From: Pseudomonadota bacterium
GTDB taxonomy: Bacteria > Pseudomonadota > Alphaproteobacteria > Rhizobiales > Hyphomicrobiaceae
Length of the DNA stretch: 64,000 nt
Assembly (NCBI GenBank): GCA_023423275.1
Contig: JAFAFW010000086.1
Location: 61,104-125,103 of the forward strand
Direction of reading: 5' to 3'
The first letter of the stretch is position 1. Every line of letters begins with the position of its first letter. This document shows positions 51,644 through 59,708 of the stretch, piece after piece. The notes below the pieces were generated by a model. It ran no database searches, had not been told where the DNA came from, and worked only from the letters and a program-made list of their open reading frames with translations. Made by a program: the position numbers and the translations under genes.

Positions 51644-52990
51644 TCACGCCAGCACCCTGTGCCGCTTGACCAGATCGATCACACGATCGACGGCGGCCTC
51701 CATCGGGATTGTCTCCCGTTCTCCGCCGCGGCGATCCTTGAGTTCCACCTCGCCGGCCTTCAGCCCTTTCGGCCCGATAATGAATTGATACGGCAAACCG
51801 ATCAGATCCATCGTCGCGAACTTGCCACCTGCGCGTTCGTCGGTGTCGTCATACAGCACTTCGACGCCGGCATTGGTGAGCTTCTCGTACACGCTGGCGC
51901 AGGCCGTGTCGGTCGCGGCGTCACCAGCCTTCAGATTGATCAGCCCCACCTCGAACGGCGCGACGGGAACAGGCCAGACGATTCCGGCATCGTCGTGACA
52001 GGCTTCGATGATCGCACCAGCGAGCCGCGACACGCCGACGCCGTAAGAACCCATCTGCAGCGTGACCAGACTGCCGTCCGGCCCCTGCACACGGCACCCC
52101 ATCGGCTCCGAATATTTCGTACCGAAGAAGAAGATGTGACCGACCTCGATGCCGCGAGCCGACACCTGCTTGTCCTTCGGTACCTCGGCATCGAACCGGG
52201 CCGCATCGTGCTTCTCATCGGTCGCGGCATAAAGCGATGTCCAGGCCTTCACGATCGGCGTCAGATCCGCATCGAAATCCGTATCGGCCGCCGGAATGTC
52301 ACCCTCGATCAAGTCCTTGTGGCAAAACACCTGGCTTTCGCCGGTCTCGGCCAGAATGATGAACTCGTGGCTGAGATCGCCGCCTATGGGACCTGTATCC
52401 GCGGCCATCGGGATGGATTTCAGCCCGAGGCGCGCAAACGTGCGCAGGTAGGCGGCGAACATGCGCTGGTAGGCATGACGGCCGGCTTCTGGCGTCAGAT
52501 CGAACGAATAGGCGTCCTTCATCAGAAACTCGCGCCCACGCATGACACCGAAACGCGGCCGGATCTCGTCGCGGAATTTCCATTGGATGTGGTAGAGGTT
52601 GCGCGGCAGATCCTTGTAGCTCTTCACACTTTCCTTGAAGATCTGGGTGATCAGCTCTTCGTTGGTCGGTCCATAGAGCATTTCCCGATCGTGCCGGTCC
52701 TGAATGCGCAGCATTTCCTTGCCGTAGGCCTCGTAACGGCCCGACTCGCGCCACAGGTCGGCCGACTGGATGGTCGGCATCAGCACCTCGATGGCGCCGG
52801 AGCGGTTCTGCTCCTCCCGCACGATGTTCTCGATCTTCTTCAGCACCCGCAGCCCCAGCGGCAGCCAGGAATAAATGCCAGCGCTTGCCTGCCGGATCAT
52901 CGCGGCACGCAGCATCAACTGATGCGAGACGATCTCCGCTTCCTTGGGTGTCTCACGCAGTACGGGAAGGAAGTAGCGGGACAGGCGCAT
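51644..52990 (-). CDS. proS: Prolyl-tRNA synthetase (short, alphaproteobacterial type)
   Basis: This 448-residue class II synthetase has the motif 1-3 signatures: LRVLKKIENIVREEQNRSGAIEVLMPTIQ, GPTNEELITQIFKESVKSYKDLP, and PRFGVMRGREFLMKDAYSF. Near the end come GSYGVGVSRLAGAIIE and an anticodon-binding domain. The editing domain between motifs 2 and 3, present in E. coli ProS, is lacking, as is usual for Alphaproteobacteria. ATG at 52990 (MRLSRYFLPVLRETP) gives the usual start; the frame to 53020 adds 10 residues without support. Confidence 0.97.
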   Translation of the reverse strand: MRLSRYFLPVLRETPKEAEIVSHQLMLRAAMIRQASAGIYSWLPLGLRVLKKIENIVREEQNRSGAIEVLMPTIQSADLWRESGRYEAYGKEMLRIQDRHDREMLYGPTNEELITQIFKESVKSYKDLPRNLYHIQWKFRDEIRPRFGVMRGREFLMKDAYSFDLTPEAGRHAYQRMFAAYLRTFARLGLKSIPMAADTGPIGGDLSHEFIILAETGESQVFCHKDLIEGDIPAADTDFDADLTPIVKAWTSLYAATDEKHDAARFDAEVPKDKQVSARGIEVGHIFFFGTKYSEPMGCRVQGPDGSLVTLQMGSYGVGVSRLAGAIIEACHDDAGIVWPVPVAPFEVGLINLKAGDAATDTACASVYEKLTNAGVEVLYDDTDERAGGKFATMDLIGLPYQFIIGPKGLKAGEVELKDRRGGERETIPMEAAVDRVIDLVKRHRVLA

Positions 52991-53153
52991 GGGCGAGGAA
53001 CCAGGCTTGGTTAACGGCAACGGCGAAACCGCCGTACGGATGATCCAGCGCCGTGCTGTCCTTAACGGGAGCGCGGCAATCGTGCGGGGATACCCCGTTC
53101 TGCGGGGCGAGGCAATGCCGCGGCTCGGGTGCCCACAGGGAGCTAAAAGGACC

Positions 53154-53173
53154 CCGGATCATTGCGGATCCGG
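53154..53173 (+). terminator. Hairpin followed by a T-run
   Basis: CCGGATC (53154-53160) pairs with GATCCGG (53167-53173), with CTTTTTGA 11 bases further on. It would terminate plus-strand transcription, but no gene on that strand is evident, so it may be a relic or end an unseen short RNA. Confidence 0.4.
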
Positions 53174-53416
53174 AAACAGTGTCTTTTTGAATTTGAGACC
53201 ATCAAGATTCCGTGACAGATCGACGCGAGTTCGCTATGGTCGTGCGCGTCGACAGATGGGTTCAAGGCCGACATAGAATTCGGCGCTGTGCCCAAGTCTA
53301 GGGAAGGGAAGGCGAGCCGCTCAGGGCATGGCCCAGCGGCAGATACCGATGGCTCCCGTTGGCACGTGTAAGGCCAGAGCCTCGGATCAAAAAAATTCAG
53401 CAGGATTATGAGCCCA

Positions 53417-53446
53417 GGAAAGCAAGGCCCGACGGCCTTGCTTTCC
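53417..53446 (-). terminator. Terminator of the DUF1467 transcript
   Basis: GGAAAGCAAGGCC (53417-53429) and GGCCTTGCTTTCC (53434-53446) form a perfect 13-bp stem with a 4-base loop, 44 bases beyond the stop codon. Confidence 0.8.
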
Positions 53447-53489
53447 GCCCTTCAGTCCTCATCCCATGAATCTAATGCAGCGCGCGAAA

Positions 53490-53747
53490 TCAATCGACGA
53501 GCGACAGCGCGTCGATCGGAATTAGCCGATAGGTAATGATCACCCAGACGACCGCGAACACGACGGCCGCTATCACCGTATTGAGCAGGAAAATCCGAAG
53601 GAGTCGCGGCGCGGTCGGGGCACTCTCCGGCGTACCTGGGACGACATTGTTGTCCTCAGCCTGAGTGCGAACCCCAATCGGCAGCACCGCAAACAGAACG
53701 GTCCACCAGATAATGAAATAGACCGCGACAGATAAAGTAATGCTCAT
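53490..53747 (-). CDS. DUF1467 family small membrane protein
   Basis: The 85-residue protein has two TM helices (about 5-25 and 51-73) and a short soluble loop with GVRTQAEDNNVVPGTPESAP. This matches DUF1467, a family largely of Alphaproteobacteria that sits after the methylmalonyl-CoA epimerase gene. Function unknown. It starts 8 bases after that gene, so it is probably in the same operon as the upstream mce and RNase J genes. Confidence 0.88.
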   Translation of the reverse strand: MSITLSVAVYFIIWWTVLFAVLPIGVRTQAEDNNVVPGTPESAPTAPRLLRIFLLNTVIAAVVFAVVWVIITYRLIPIDALSLVD

Positions 53748-53755
53748 CGGATGGA

Positions 53756-54160
53756 TCAGGCCTGTTCCAACTCAACCAACGTTCCCAGGAAGTCCTTCGG
53801 ATGGAGAAACAGGACGGGCTTCCCATGTGCCCCGATCCTCGGCTCGCCACTTCCCAGTACCCGCGCACCCCGCGCCTTCAACTGATCCCGCGCGGCGAGG
53901 ATATCGTCCACCTCATAGCAGACGTGATGGATGCCGCCGTCCGGATTGCGCTCGAGAAACTTGGCGATCGGCGAATCCTGTCCCATCGGCTCCAGAAGCT
54001 CGATCTTCGTATTGGGCAGCGTGATGAAGACCACCGTCACTCCATGATCGGGCTGTGGCGCCGGCTCAGACACGGTTGCGCCGAGCGTATCGCGATAGAT
54101 CGCAGTCGCGGCAGCGAGATCCTTCACCGCGATCGCCACATGGTTCAGGCGTCCGATCAT
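53756..54160 (-). CDS. mce: Methylmalonyl-CoA epimerase
   Basis: The 134-residue VOC-fold enzyme has family metal-ligand motifs: LNHVAIAVKDL (His7), GGIHHVCYEVDDI, and GTLVELEQ at the end (Glu). It converts (S)- to (R)-methylmalonyl-CoA for propionyl-CoA catabolism. ATG at 54160 (MIGRLNHV) was chosen; an ATG at 54175 adds five residues. It lies 50 bases after RNase J and is followed by DUF1467. Confidence 0.93.
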   Translation of the reverse strand: MIGRLNHVAIAVKDLAAATAIYRDTLGATVSEPAPQPDHGVTVVFITLPNTKIELLEPMGQDSPIAKFLERNPDGGIHHVCYEVDDILAARDQLKARGARVLGSGEPRIGAHGKPVLFLHPKDFLGTLVELEQA

Positions 54161-54210
54161 GCCACGACACTCCACCTCGCGCCGACGCCCGTAACAGCGG
54201 GATGGCGCCC

Positions 54211-55911
54211 TCAGCTATCAACGACGTTGATCAGGACTTTCGCAACAGGCTTCTTGCCCCAGGCCTGATCAATCGCCGCACGTACGGATCGCCGCACGGC
54301 TTCGCGCACCAGAGCAAAATCGCGGCGCTTGGCGGTGGGAATGCTGCGCAACGCGCCATCGACTGCGGAAAGCGCAATGTCTTCCATGGGCGTGCCATCG
54401 GCGTTCTCGGCAGGAACACCGTCGAGGACGAGTTCGGGTTCACCCAAAATCTCTCCCCGCCGCCCCATGGCAATCGCCACGACGACAATGCCCGCGTGCG
54501 ACAGCCGGCGACGATCCCTGACCGGGCCATCGGCCGGCACGATCAAGCGTCCGTCGCGGTAAACGCGCCCTACCGGAGCATCGTCGATGATGGCCACCGG
54601 CTCCGGAGCCAGACGCACCATCTGACCGCTCTGCACCGCATGCACGTCGGGAACGCCGGCAGCCTTCGCGAGAGCCGCATGCTCCCGCAAATGACGCGCC
54701 TCGCCGTGCATCGGGATCGCGACTGCGGGCTTCAGCCATCCGTAAAGCTCGCGCAGCTCCTCGCGTCGCGGATGGCCGGTCACATGAACCAGGGCATCGG
54801 CATCAGTGATGATATCGACACCAAGCAGAGCCAGATTGTTCTGCACCTTGGCCACGGACTTCTCGTTGCCGGGAATGGTGCGCGAGGAGAAAATAACGAG
54901 ATCGCCGTGTCTGAGGTCGATATCCGGATGTTGATCTTCCGCGATCCGCGCCAAAGCCGCCCGCGGCTCACCTTGGCTACCGGTACACAACATCAGGACC
55001 TCGTCGGGATCGAGATAGCTGGCCTGCTGCTGGTCGAGATAGCGAAAGTTCTCCGGTAGATACCCCGTATCCATCGCGACCTGGATCACGCGGTGCAAAG
55101 CGCGGCCCGCAACCACGAGGTGACGCCGGGTTGCGTTGGCCGCATCAGCGACAGCACGAACACGGGCGACGTTGGAAGCGAACGTCGTCACCGCGACGCG
55201 ACGTTTGGCACCGGAGATGATTTTCGTGATCGATGCTGCGACAGCCGTCTCCGAGGGAGAGCGGCCATCACGGAAAGCATTGGTCGAATCGCAGATGAGC
55301 GCACGAACGCCCTCCTCCCCCAACGCCTTGATCTTGGCTTCATCCGTCGGATCGCCGACCAGCGGTTCGCGATCGAGCTTCCAGTCGCCGGTATGAAAGA
55401 TTACCCCATGCGGCGTCCGGATTGCGACACCCGACGGCTCGGGGATCGAGTGCGACATGGTTACCAGTTCGACGTCGAATGCACCGACGTTGAAGCGCGA
55501 TCCCGGCTCAACCACGGTAATCGGCAACTTCACCCGGTTGCCGAATTCGGTCAGCTTGGAGCGCAGCATTCCGGCGGTGAAGGGCGTTGCATAGATCGGC
55601 ACACCGAGCTTCGGCCACAGGTCGATCACCGCACCGAGGTGGTCTTCATGTGCGTGCGTGATGACGATACCATCGAGGGCATTTCGCTCTTCCTCGATGA
55701 ACCTGAGATCCGGCAGCACGACGTCCACGCCCGGCTCGGCTTCTCCTGGAAACGTCAATCCGAGATCGACCATCAGCCATCGGCGCGACCTCTCCGGCCC
55801 GATACCGTAGAGATAGGAGTTCATACCGATCTCGCCGAGGCCGCCCAACGCCATGAAGACGACTTCGTCGTCGATCGGCGCCCCCCCGCTGCCGCGCTTT
55901 CCGTCCGTCAT
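54211..55911 (-). CDS. rnj: Ribonuclease J
   Basis: This 566-residue metallo-beta-lactamase/beta-CASP ribonuclease has the metal-binding motif HAHEDH (His86, His88, Asp90, His91), the beta-CASP loop with CTGSQGEPRAALARI and VTGHPRREELRELYGWLKP, and the C-terminal domain. RNase J carries 5'-exo- and endonuclease activity for rRNA maturation and mRNA decay, and in Alphaproteobacteria coexists with RNase E. Its start overlaps the birA stop by 4 bases (ATGA). Confidence 0.95.
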   Translation of the reverse strand: MTDGKRGSGGAPIDDEVVFMALGGLGEIGMNSYLYGIGPERSRRWLMVDLGLTFPGEAEPGVDVVLPDLRFIEEERNALDGIVITHAHEDHLGAVIDLWPKLGVPIYATPFTAGMLRSKLTEFGNRVKLPITVVEPGSRFNVGAFDVELVTMSHSIPEPSGVAIRTPHGVIFHTGDWKLDREPLVGDPTDEAKIKALGEEGVRALICDSTNAFRDGRSPSETAVAASITKIISGAKRRVAVTTFASNVARVRAVADAANATRRHLVVAGRALHRVIQVAMDTGYLPENFRYLDQQQASYLDPDEVLMLCTGSQGEPRAALARIAEDQHPDIDLRHGDLVIFSSRTIPGNEKSVAKVQNNLALLGVDIITDADALVHVTGHPRREELRELYGWLKPAVAIPMHGEARHLREHAALAKAAGVPDVHAVQSGQMVRLAPEPVAIIDDAPVGRVYRDGRLIVPADGPVRDRRRLSHAGIVVVAIAMGRRGEILGEPELVLDGVPAENADGTPMEDIALSAVDGALRSIPTAKRRDFALVREAVRRSVRAAIDQAWGKKPVAKVLINVVDS

Positions 55912-56705
55912 TCAGGCCCCCTGGCTCCGGTGCCGGTGGCGCCGAGCGTAACATCCCCGTAAGCAAACCTGCGCTCCCGTCCCTCGTCGTCACGCAGGAC
56001 AAGTGATCCGTTGTCGTCTATTCCAACGTACATCCCCTCGACCCGTTCCGGGCCGGCATGAATAGCGATCCTCTCGCCGGACGGCCCCGCGCGCTCCAGC
56101 CACGCCGTTCGCACTTGCGAAAAGCCCGCTCCACAGTCCCATCGCGCAAGCCAGGCCTGAATTGTCTCATCGAGCAACGGCAGAGCCGCTTCAGGGGATA
56201 AATCCACACCGTGCGCCGACAGGTTCGTGATCTCGCGCCCCAGTCCTTCGGGCTGACCTTCCAGATTGAGGCCGATCCCGATGATGGCAGCCAGACCACC
56301 GTCGGCAACTGACGTGCTCTCCGGGAGGATTCCTGCGACCTTGGCGCCGCCGATCAGTACGTCGTTCGGCCACTTCAGCCGCAATGCGGGGATCGCCTGC
56401 CCCTGCGACGCGGCCGCCGCGCGGATCGCGTCGATGACAGCAACGCCCGCCAGCAGTGACAACTGGTAAATCGTGTCAGACCGGCAGGCCAATCGGGTCA
56501 GTAGGCTGGCGTACAGGTTTCCGGGCACGGAGGCCCACGTGCGCCCCGACCGGCCGCGGCCAAGCGACTGCGAGCCGGCCCAGATCCACACTGGCCCGGG
56601 CTCACCGGATGCGGCCCGTCGCATCGCCTCGGCATTGGTCGAGTCGATCACCTCAAACCAGAGGTGTTTCGTCCCCCGGGGTAGCGCGAAATCTGCCTGC
56701 GGCAT
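55908..56705 (-). CDS. birA: Biotin-[acetyl-CoA-carboxylase] ligase
   Basis: The 265-residue biotin protein ligase has the motif GRGRSGRTW near 70-78 for biotinyl-AMP formation, then KWPNDVLIGGAKVAGIL with the catalytic lysine and a C-terminal SH3-like domain. There is no N-terminal DNA-binding domain, so it is a monofunctional ligase without BirA-type repression. Overlap of 4 bases with RNase J and a 9-base gap after nuoN show one transcriptional unit extending from nuo. Confidence 0.94.
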   Translation of the reverse strand: MPQADFALPRGTKHLWFEVIDSTNAEAMRRAASGEPGPVWIWAGSQSLGRGRSGRTWASVPGNLYASLLTRLACRSDTIYQLSLLAGVAVIDAIRAAAASQGQAIPALRLKWPNDVLIGGAKVAGILPESTSVADGGLAAIIGIGLNLEGQPEGLGREITNLSAHGVDLSPEAALPLLDETIQAWLARWDCGAGFSQVRTAWLERAGPSGERIAIHAGPERVEGMYVGIDDNGSLVLRDDEGRERRFAYGDVTLGATGTGARGPE

Positions 56706-56714
56706 CTGCTCCGG

Positions 56715-58172
56715 TCAGTAGCGGAATGTGCGGGCCGCCACCTCTGCTGCATTGATCAGCGGAGTAGGAAGGTACGGCACAATGAATACAAAAACGACAA
56801 AAGCACAGCTGAGCGCCATGACGAAACCAGCTTTGGGCCGGATCGGCAGGAAGCTCTCTTTAGGCGTGTCGAAGAACATGACTTTGACAATACGCAGGTA
56901 ATAGTAAGCCCCAACCACGCTCGCCAGCACGCCGATCACCGCCAGCGCATAGAGCTTTGCGTTGATCGCCGCCAGGAAAATATAGAACTTTGCGAAAAAT
57001 CCCGCAAACGGAGGAATGCCCGCAAGGGAGAACATCAGTACGCCGAGAACGAAAGCCATCGGCAGGTTGTTCTGCGCCAAACCGGCCAGCTCATCGATGT
57101 CCTCGACGGGACCGTCATCGCGCCGCATGGAGAGAATGCACGCGAACGTCCCGAGCGTCATGATCAGGTAGATACCCATATACAGGATGATGCCCCGCGT
57201 TCCCTCCTGGGATGCCGATGCCAATCCGATCAGGGCATAACCGATGTGACCGATCGCCGAATACGCCATCAGTCGCTTGAAGTTACGCTGGCCGATGGCG
57301 GCAAAAGCGCCGAGCACCATCGAAGCGATCGACAGGAACACGATGATCTGCTGCCACTGCGGGGTCATGCCAGGGAATGCCGACAGCAGCAGACGAACCA
57401 GCAGCGCGACAGCCGCAACCTTGGCGGCCGAGGCGAAAAAAGCGACCACCGGCGTGGGGGCCCCCTCGTAGACGTCCGGCGTCCACATGTGGAACGGCAC
57501 CGCCGAGACCTTGAAGGCAAGCCCGACGAGCACGAACACGAGACCGAAGATGAGACCCAAGTTCTGGCCGACATCCGGGCCGCTCGCGACCTTGGCAATC
57601 GTCTCGAAGCTGATCGAGCCCGTAAAGCCATAGACCAGCGATGCGCCATACAGCAGCATGCCGGAGGCCAGCGCACCGAGCACGAAATACTTCAGACCCG
57701 CCTCGCTGGACCGCATCTGGTCCCGGCGGAAGGCCGCCAGGACGTAGAGCGCGAGGCTCTGCATCTCGAGGCCGAGATAAAGCGCGATCAGGTTACCGGC
57801 CGATATCATGATCATCATGCCGGTCGTCGCCAGCAACACGAGCACCGGGTACTCGAACTTCATCTGCCGAACATCGGACAGCTCATCAAAGGCGAGCAAC
57901 AGCGCCGCCGCAGCGCCCGCCAGGACGATCAGCTTCATCAGCCTGCCGAAGCTGTCGGAGATGAACGCGCCCTCGAACAACGATTGAACGTCCGCCGGCT
58001 GGTAGAGCACCAGAACGCCCGCCACCGCCAACACGACAATCGCGCCCCAGCCGACGCTGCGTCCCGCCGCGTCGCCTTCTGGCCTGAACACACCGTAGAC
58101 CAGCAGGAGCATCGCCCCGATCGCGAGGACCAGTTCGGGAAACAGCGGCGCTATGGCATCCAATTGGGTCAT
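56715..58172 (-). CDS. nuoN: NADH-quinone oxidoreductase subunit N
   Basis: This 485-residue proton-pumping antiporter-like subunit has about 14 TM helices. VAFFASAAKVAAVALLVRL and AIGQRNFKRLMAYSAIGHIGYALIG hold the conserved lysines. It sits in the membrane arm of complex I. It is the last nuo gene, 36 bases after nuoM, followed by birA. Confidence 0.96.
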   Translation of the reverse strand: MTQLDAIAPLFPELVLAIGAMLLLVYGVFRPEGDAAGRSVGWGAIVVLAVAGVLVLYQPADVQSLFEGAFISDSFGRLMKLIVLAGAAAALLLAFDELSDVRQMKFEYPVLVLLATTGMMIMISAGNLIALYLGLEMQSLALYVLAAFRRDQMRSSEAGLKYFVLGALASGMLLYGASLVYGFTGSISFETIAKVASGPDVGQNLGLIFGLVFVLVGLAFKVSAVPFHMWTPDVYEGAPTPVVAFFASAAKVAAVALLVRLLLSAFPGMTPQWQQIIVFLSIASMVLGAFAAIGQRNFKRLMAYSAIGHIGYALIGLASASQEGTRGIILYMGIYLIMTLGTFACILSMRRDDGPVEDIDELAGLAQNNLPMAFVLGVLMFSLAGIPPFAGFFAKFYIFLAAINAKLYALAVIGVLASVVGAYYYLRIVKVMFFDTPKESFLPIRPKAGFVMALSCAFVVFVFIVPYLPTPLINAAEVAARTFRY

Positions 58173-58208
58173 GGTCGTTCCTGGGAACCGCTTCCTGGCT
58201 TCCGGCCT

Positions 58209-59708
58209 CTATTGCACGAGTGCCGCCGCCGTTTTGATCGCGGCCTCATAGTTCTGGACGAGGTTTTTGACTGAAGCAGCCGTCACATCGAGGATCGGCG
58301 CGGGATAGAAACCGAACAAAATGGTGAGAATGACCAACGGAGCCATCACGACGATCTCGCGCGGACTCATATCGGCGATCGCTTTCAGGCTCGGCTTGTC
58401 GAGCACCCCGAAGATCACGCGGCGATAGAGATAGAGCGCGTAGCACGCCGAGAAGATAATGCCACTGGTCGCGAAAAACGCCACCCAGGTATTGACCTTG
58501 AAGGCGGCCAACAGCGTGAGGAACTCACCGATGAACCCGCTCGTGCCCGGCAGGCCGACGTTGGCCATCGTAAACACCATGAAGCAGAAGGCGTAAACCG
58601 GCATCCGGCTGACCAGACCGCCATACGCAGAGATCTGGCGCGTATGCAGGCGGTCGTAGATGACGCCGACGCACAGGAACAGCGCGGCCGAAACGATGCC
58701 ATGCGAGATCATCTGGAAGATCGCGCCGTCGACACCCTGTGCGTTCATCGTAAAGATGCCCATGGTGACGAAGCCCATGTGCGCCACCGACGAGTAGGCG
58801 ATCAGCTTCTTCATGTCTTCCTGCGCCAGCGCGACCAGCGAGGTGTAGACGATGGCGATGACGGACAACGTGAATACAAACGGCGCCAGTTCCTGGCTCG
58901 CAAGCGGGAACATGGGCACGGAGAAGCGCAGGAAACCATAGCCGCCCATCTTCAGCAGGATGGCGGCCAGGATCACCGAGCCTGCCGTCGGCGCCTCGAC
59001 GTGCGCATCCGGCAACCACGTGTGAACAGGCCACATCGGCATCTTCACCGCGAACGAGGCGAAGAAGGCCAGCCACAGCCACCATTGCATGTCGGCCGGG
59101 AACGTCGTCTTCAGCAGCGTGACGATATCGGTCGTACCGGCGTACCAGTACATCGCCATCATGGCGAGCAACATCAGCAGCGAACCGAGCAGCGTATAGA
59201 GGAAGAACTTGAAGCTCGCATAGACGCGTCGCGGGCCACCCCATACACCGATGATCAGGAACATCGGGATCAGGCCGGCTTCGAAGAACAGGTAGAACAG
59301 GATCAAATCGAGCGCGCAGAACACGCCGATCATCAGCGTTTCGAGCACCAGAAACGCGATCATGTATTCCTTCACGCGATCGGTGACGCTCTCCCAGCTC
59401 GCCAGGATGCACAGCGGCATCAGGAAGGTGGTCAGGATCACGAACAGCATCGAGATGCCATCGACGCCAAGCCGATAGCTGATCGTGTTGCCGAGCCAGG
59501 CGTGTTCCTCGACGAACTGGAAATTCGCCGTCGTCTTGTCGAAGTTGATCCAGATCAGCAGCGAAACCGCGAATGTGACGAGCGTCGTCCAGAGCGCGAC
59601 GAAGCGTGCATTCTGGACCGCATCGCGCGGCAGGAAGGCGATGAACGCGACGCCCACCAGCGGCAGGAACGTGATCAGCGAGAGAAGTGGCGCAGTGGCG
59701 AGGTTCAT
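58209..59708 (-). CDS. nuoM: NADH-quinone oxidoreductase subunit M
   Basis: This 499-residue antiporter-like subunit has KMPMWPVHTWLPDAHVEAPTAGSV with the conserved Lys and Trp, and LIAYSSVAHMGFVTMGIF; about 14 TM helices. It pumps protons in complex I. It overlaps nuoL by 4 bases. Confidence 0.97.
   Translation of the reverse strand: MNLATAPLLSLITFLPLVGVAFIAFLPRDAVQNARFVALWTTLVTFAVSLLIWINFDKTTANFQFVEEHAWLGNTISYRLGVDGISMLFVILTTFLMPLCILASWESVTDRVKEYMIAFLVLETLMIGVFCALDLILFYLFFEAGLIPMFLIIGVWGGPRRVYASFKFFLYTLLGSLLMLLAMMAMYWYAGTTDIVTLLKTTFPADMQWWLWLAFFASFAVKMPMWPVHTWLPDAHVEAPTAGSVILAAILLKMGGYGFLRFSVPMFPLASQELAPFVFTLSVIAIVYTSLVALAQEDMKKLIAYSSVAHMGFVTMGIFTMNAQGVDGAIFQMISHGIVSAALFLCVGVIYDRLHTRQISAYGGLVSRMPVYAFCFMVFTMANVGLPGTSGFIGEFLTLLAAFKVNTWVAFFATSGIIFSACYALYLYRRVIFGVLDKPSLKAIADMSPREIVVMAPLVILTILFGFYPAPILDVTAASVKNLVQNYEAAIKTAAALVQ

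Larger units (their letters stand above)
52991..53489. other. Intergenic region upstream of proS and downstream of the DUF1467 gene
   Basis: Of these 499 bases the left half should carry the proS promoter and leader. Two hairpins lie at 53154-53173 and 53417-53446, the second the terminator of the minus-strand DUF1467 transcript. Between them no frame shows a ribosome binding site or family resemblance, and I see no tRNA cloverleaf. Confidence 0.6.

Noticed and set aside
53021..53276. 95-residue plus-strand frame upstream of proS
   Set aside because: Lacks a ribosome binding site and similarity; crosses a hairpin.
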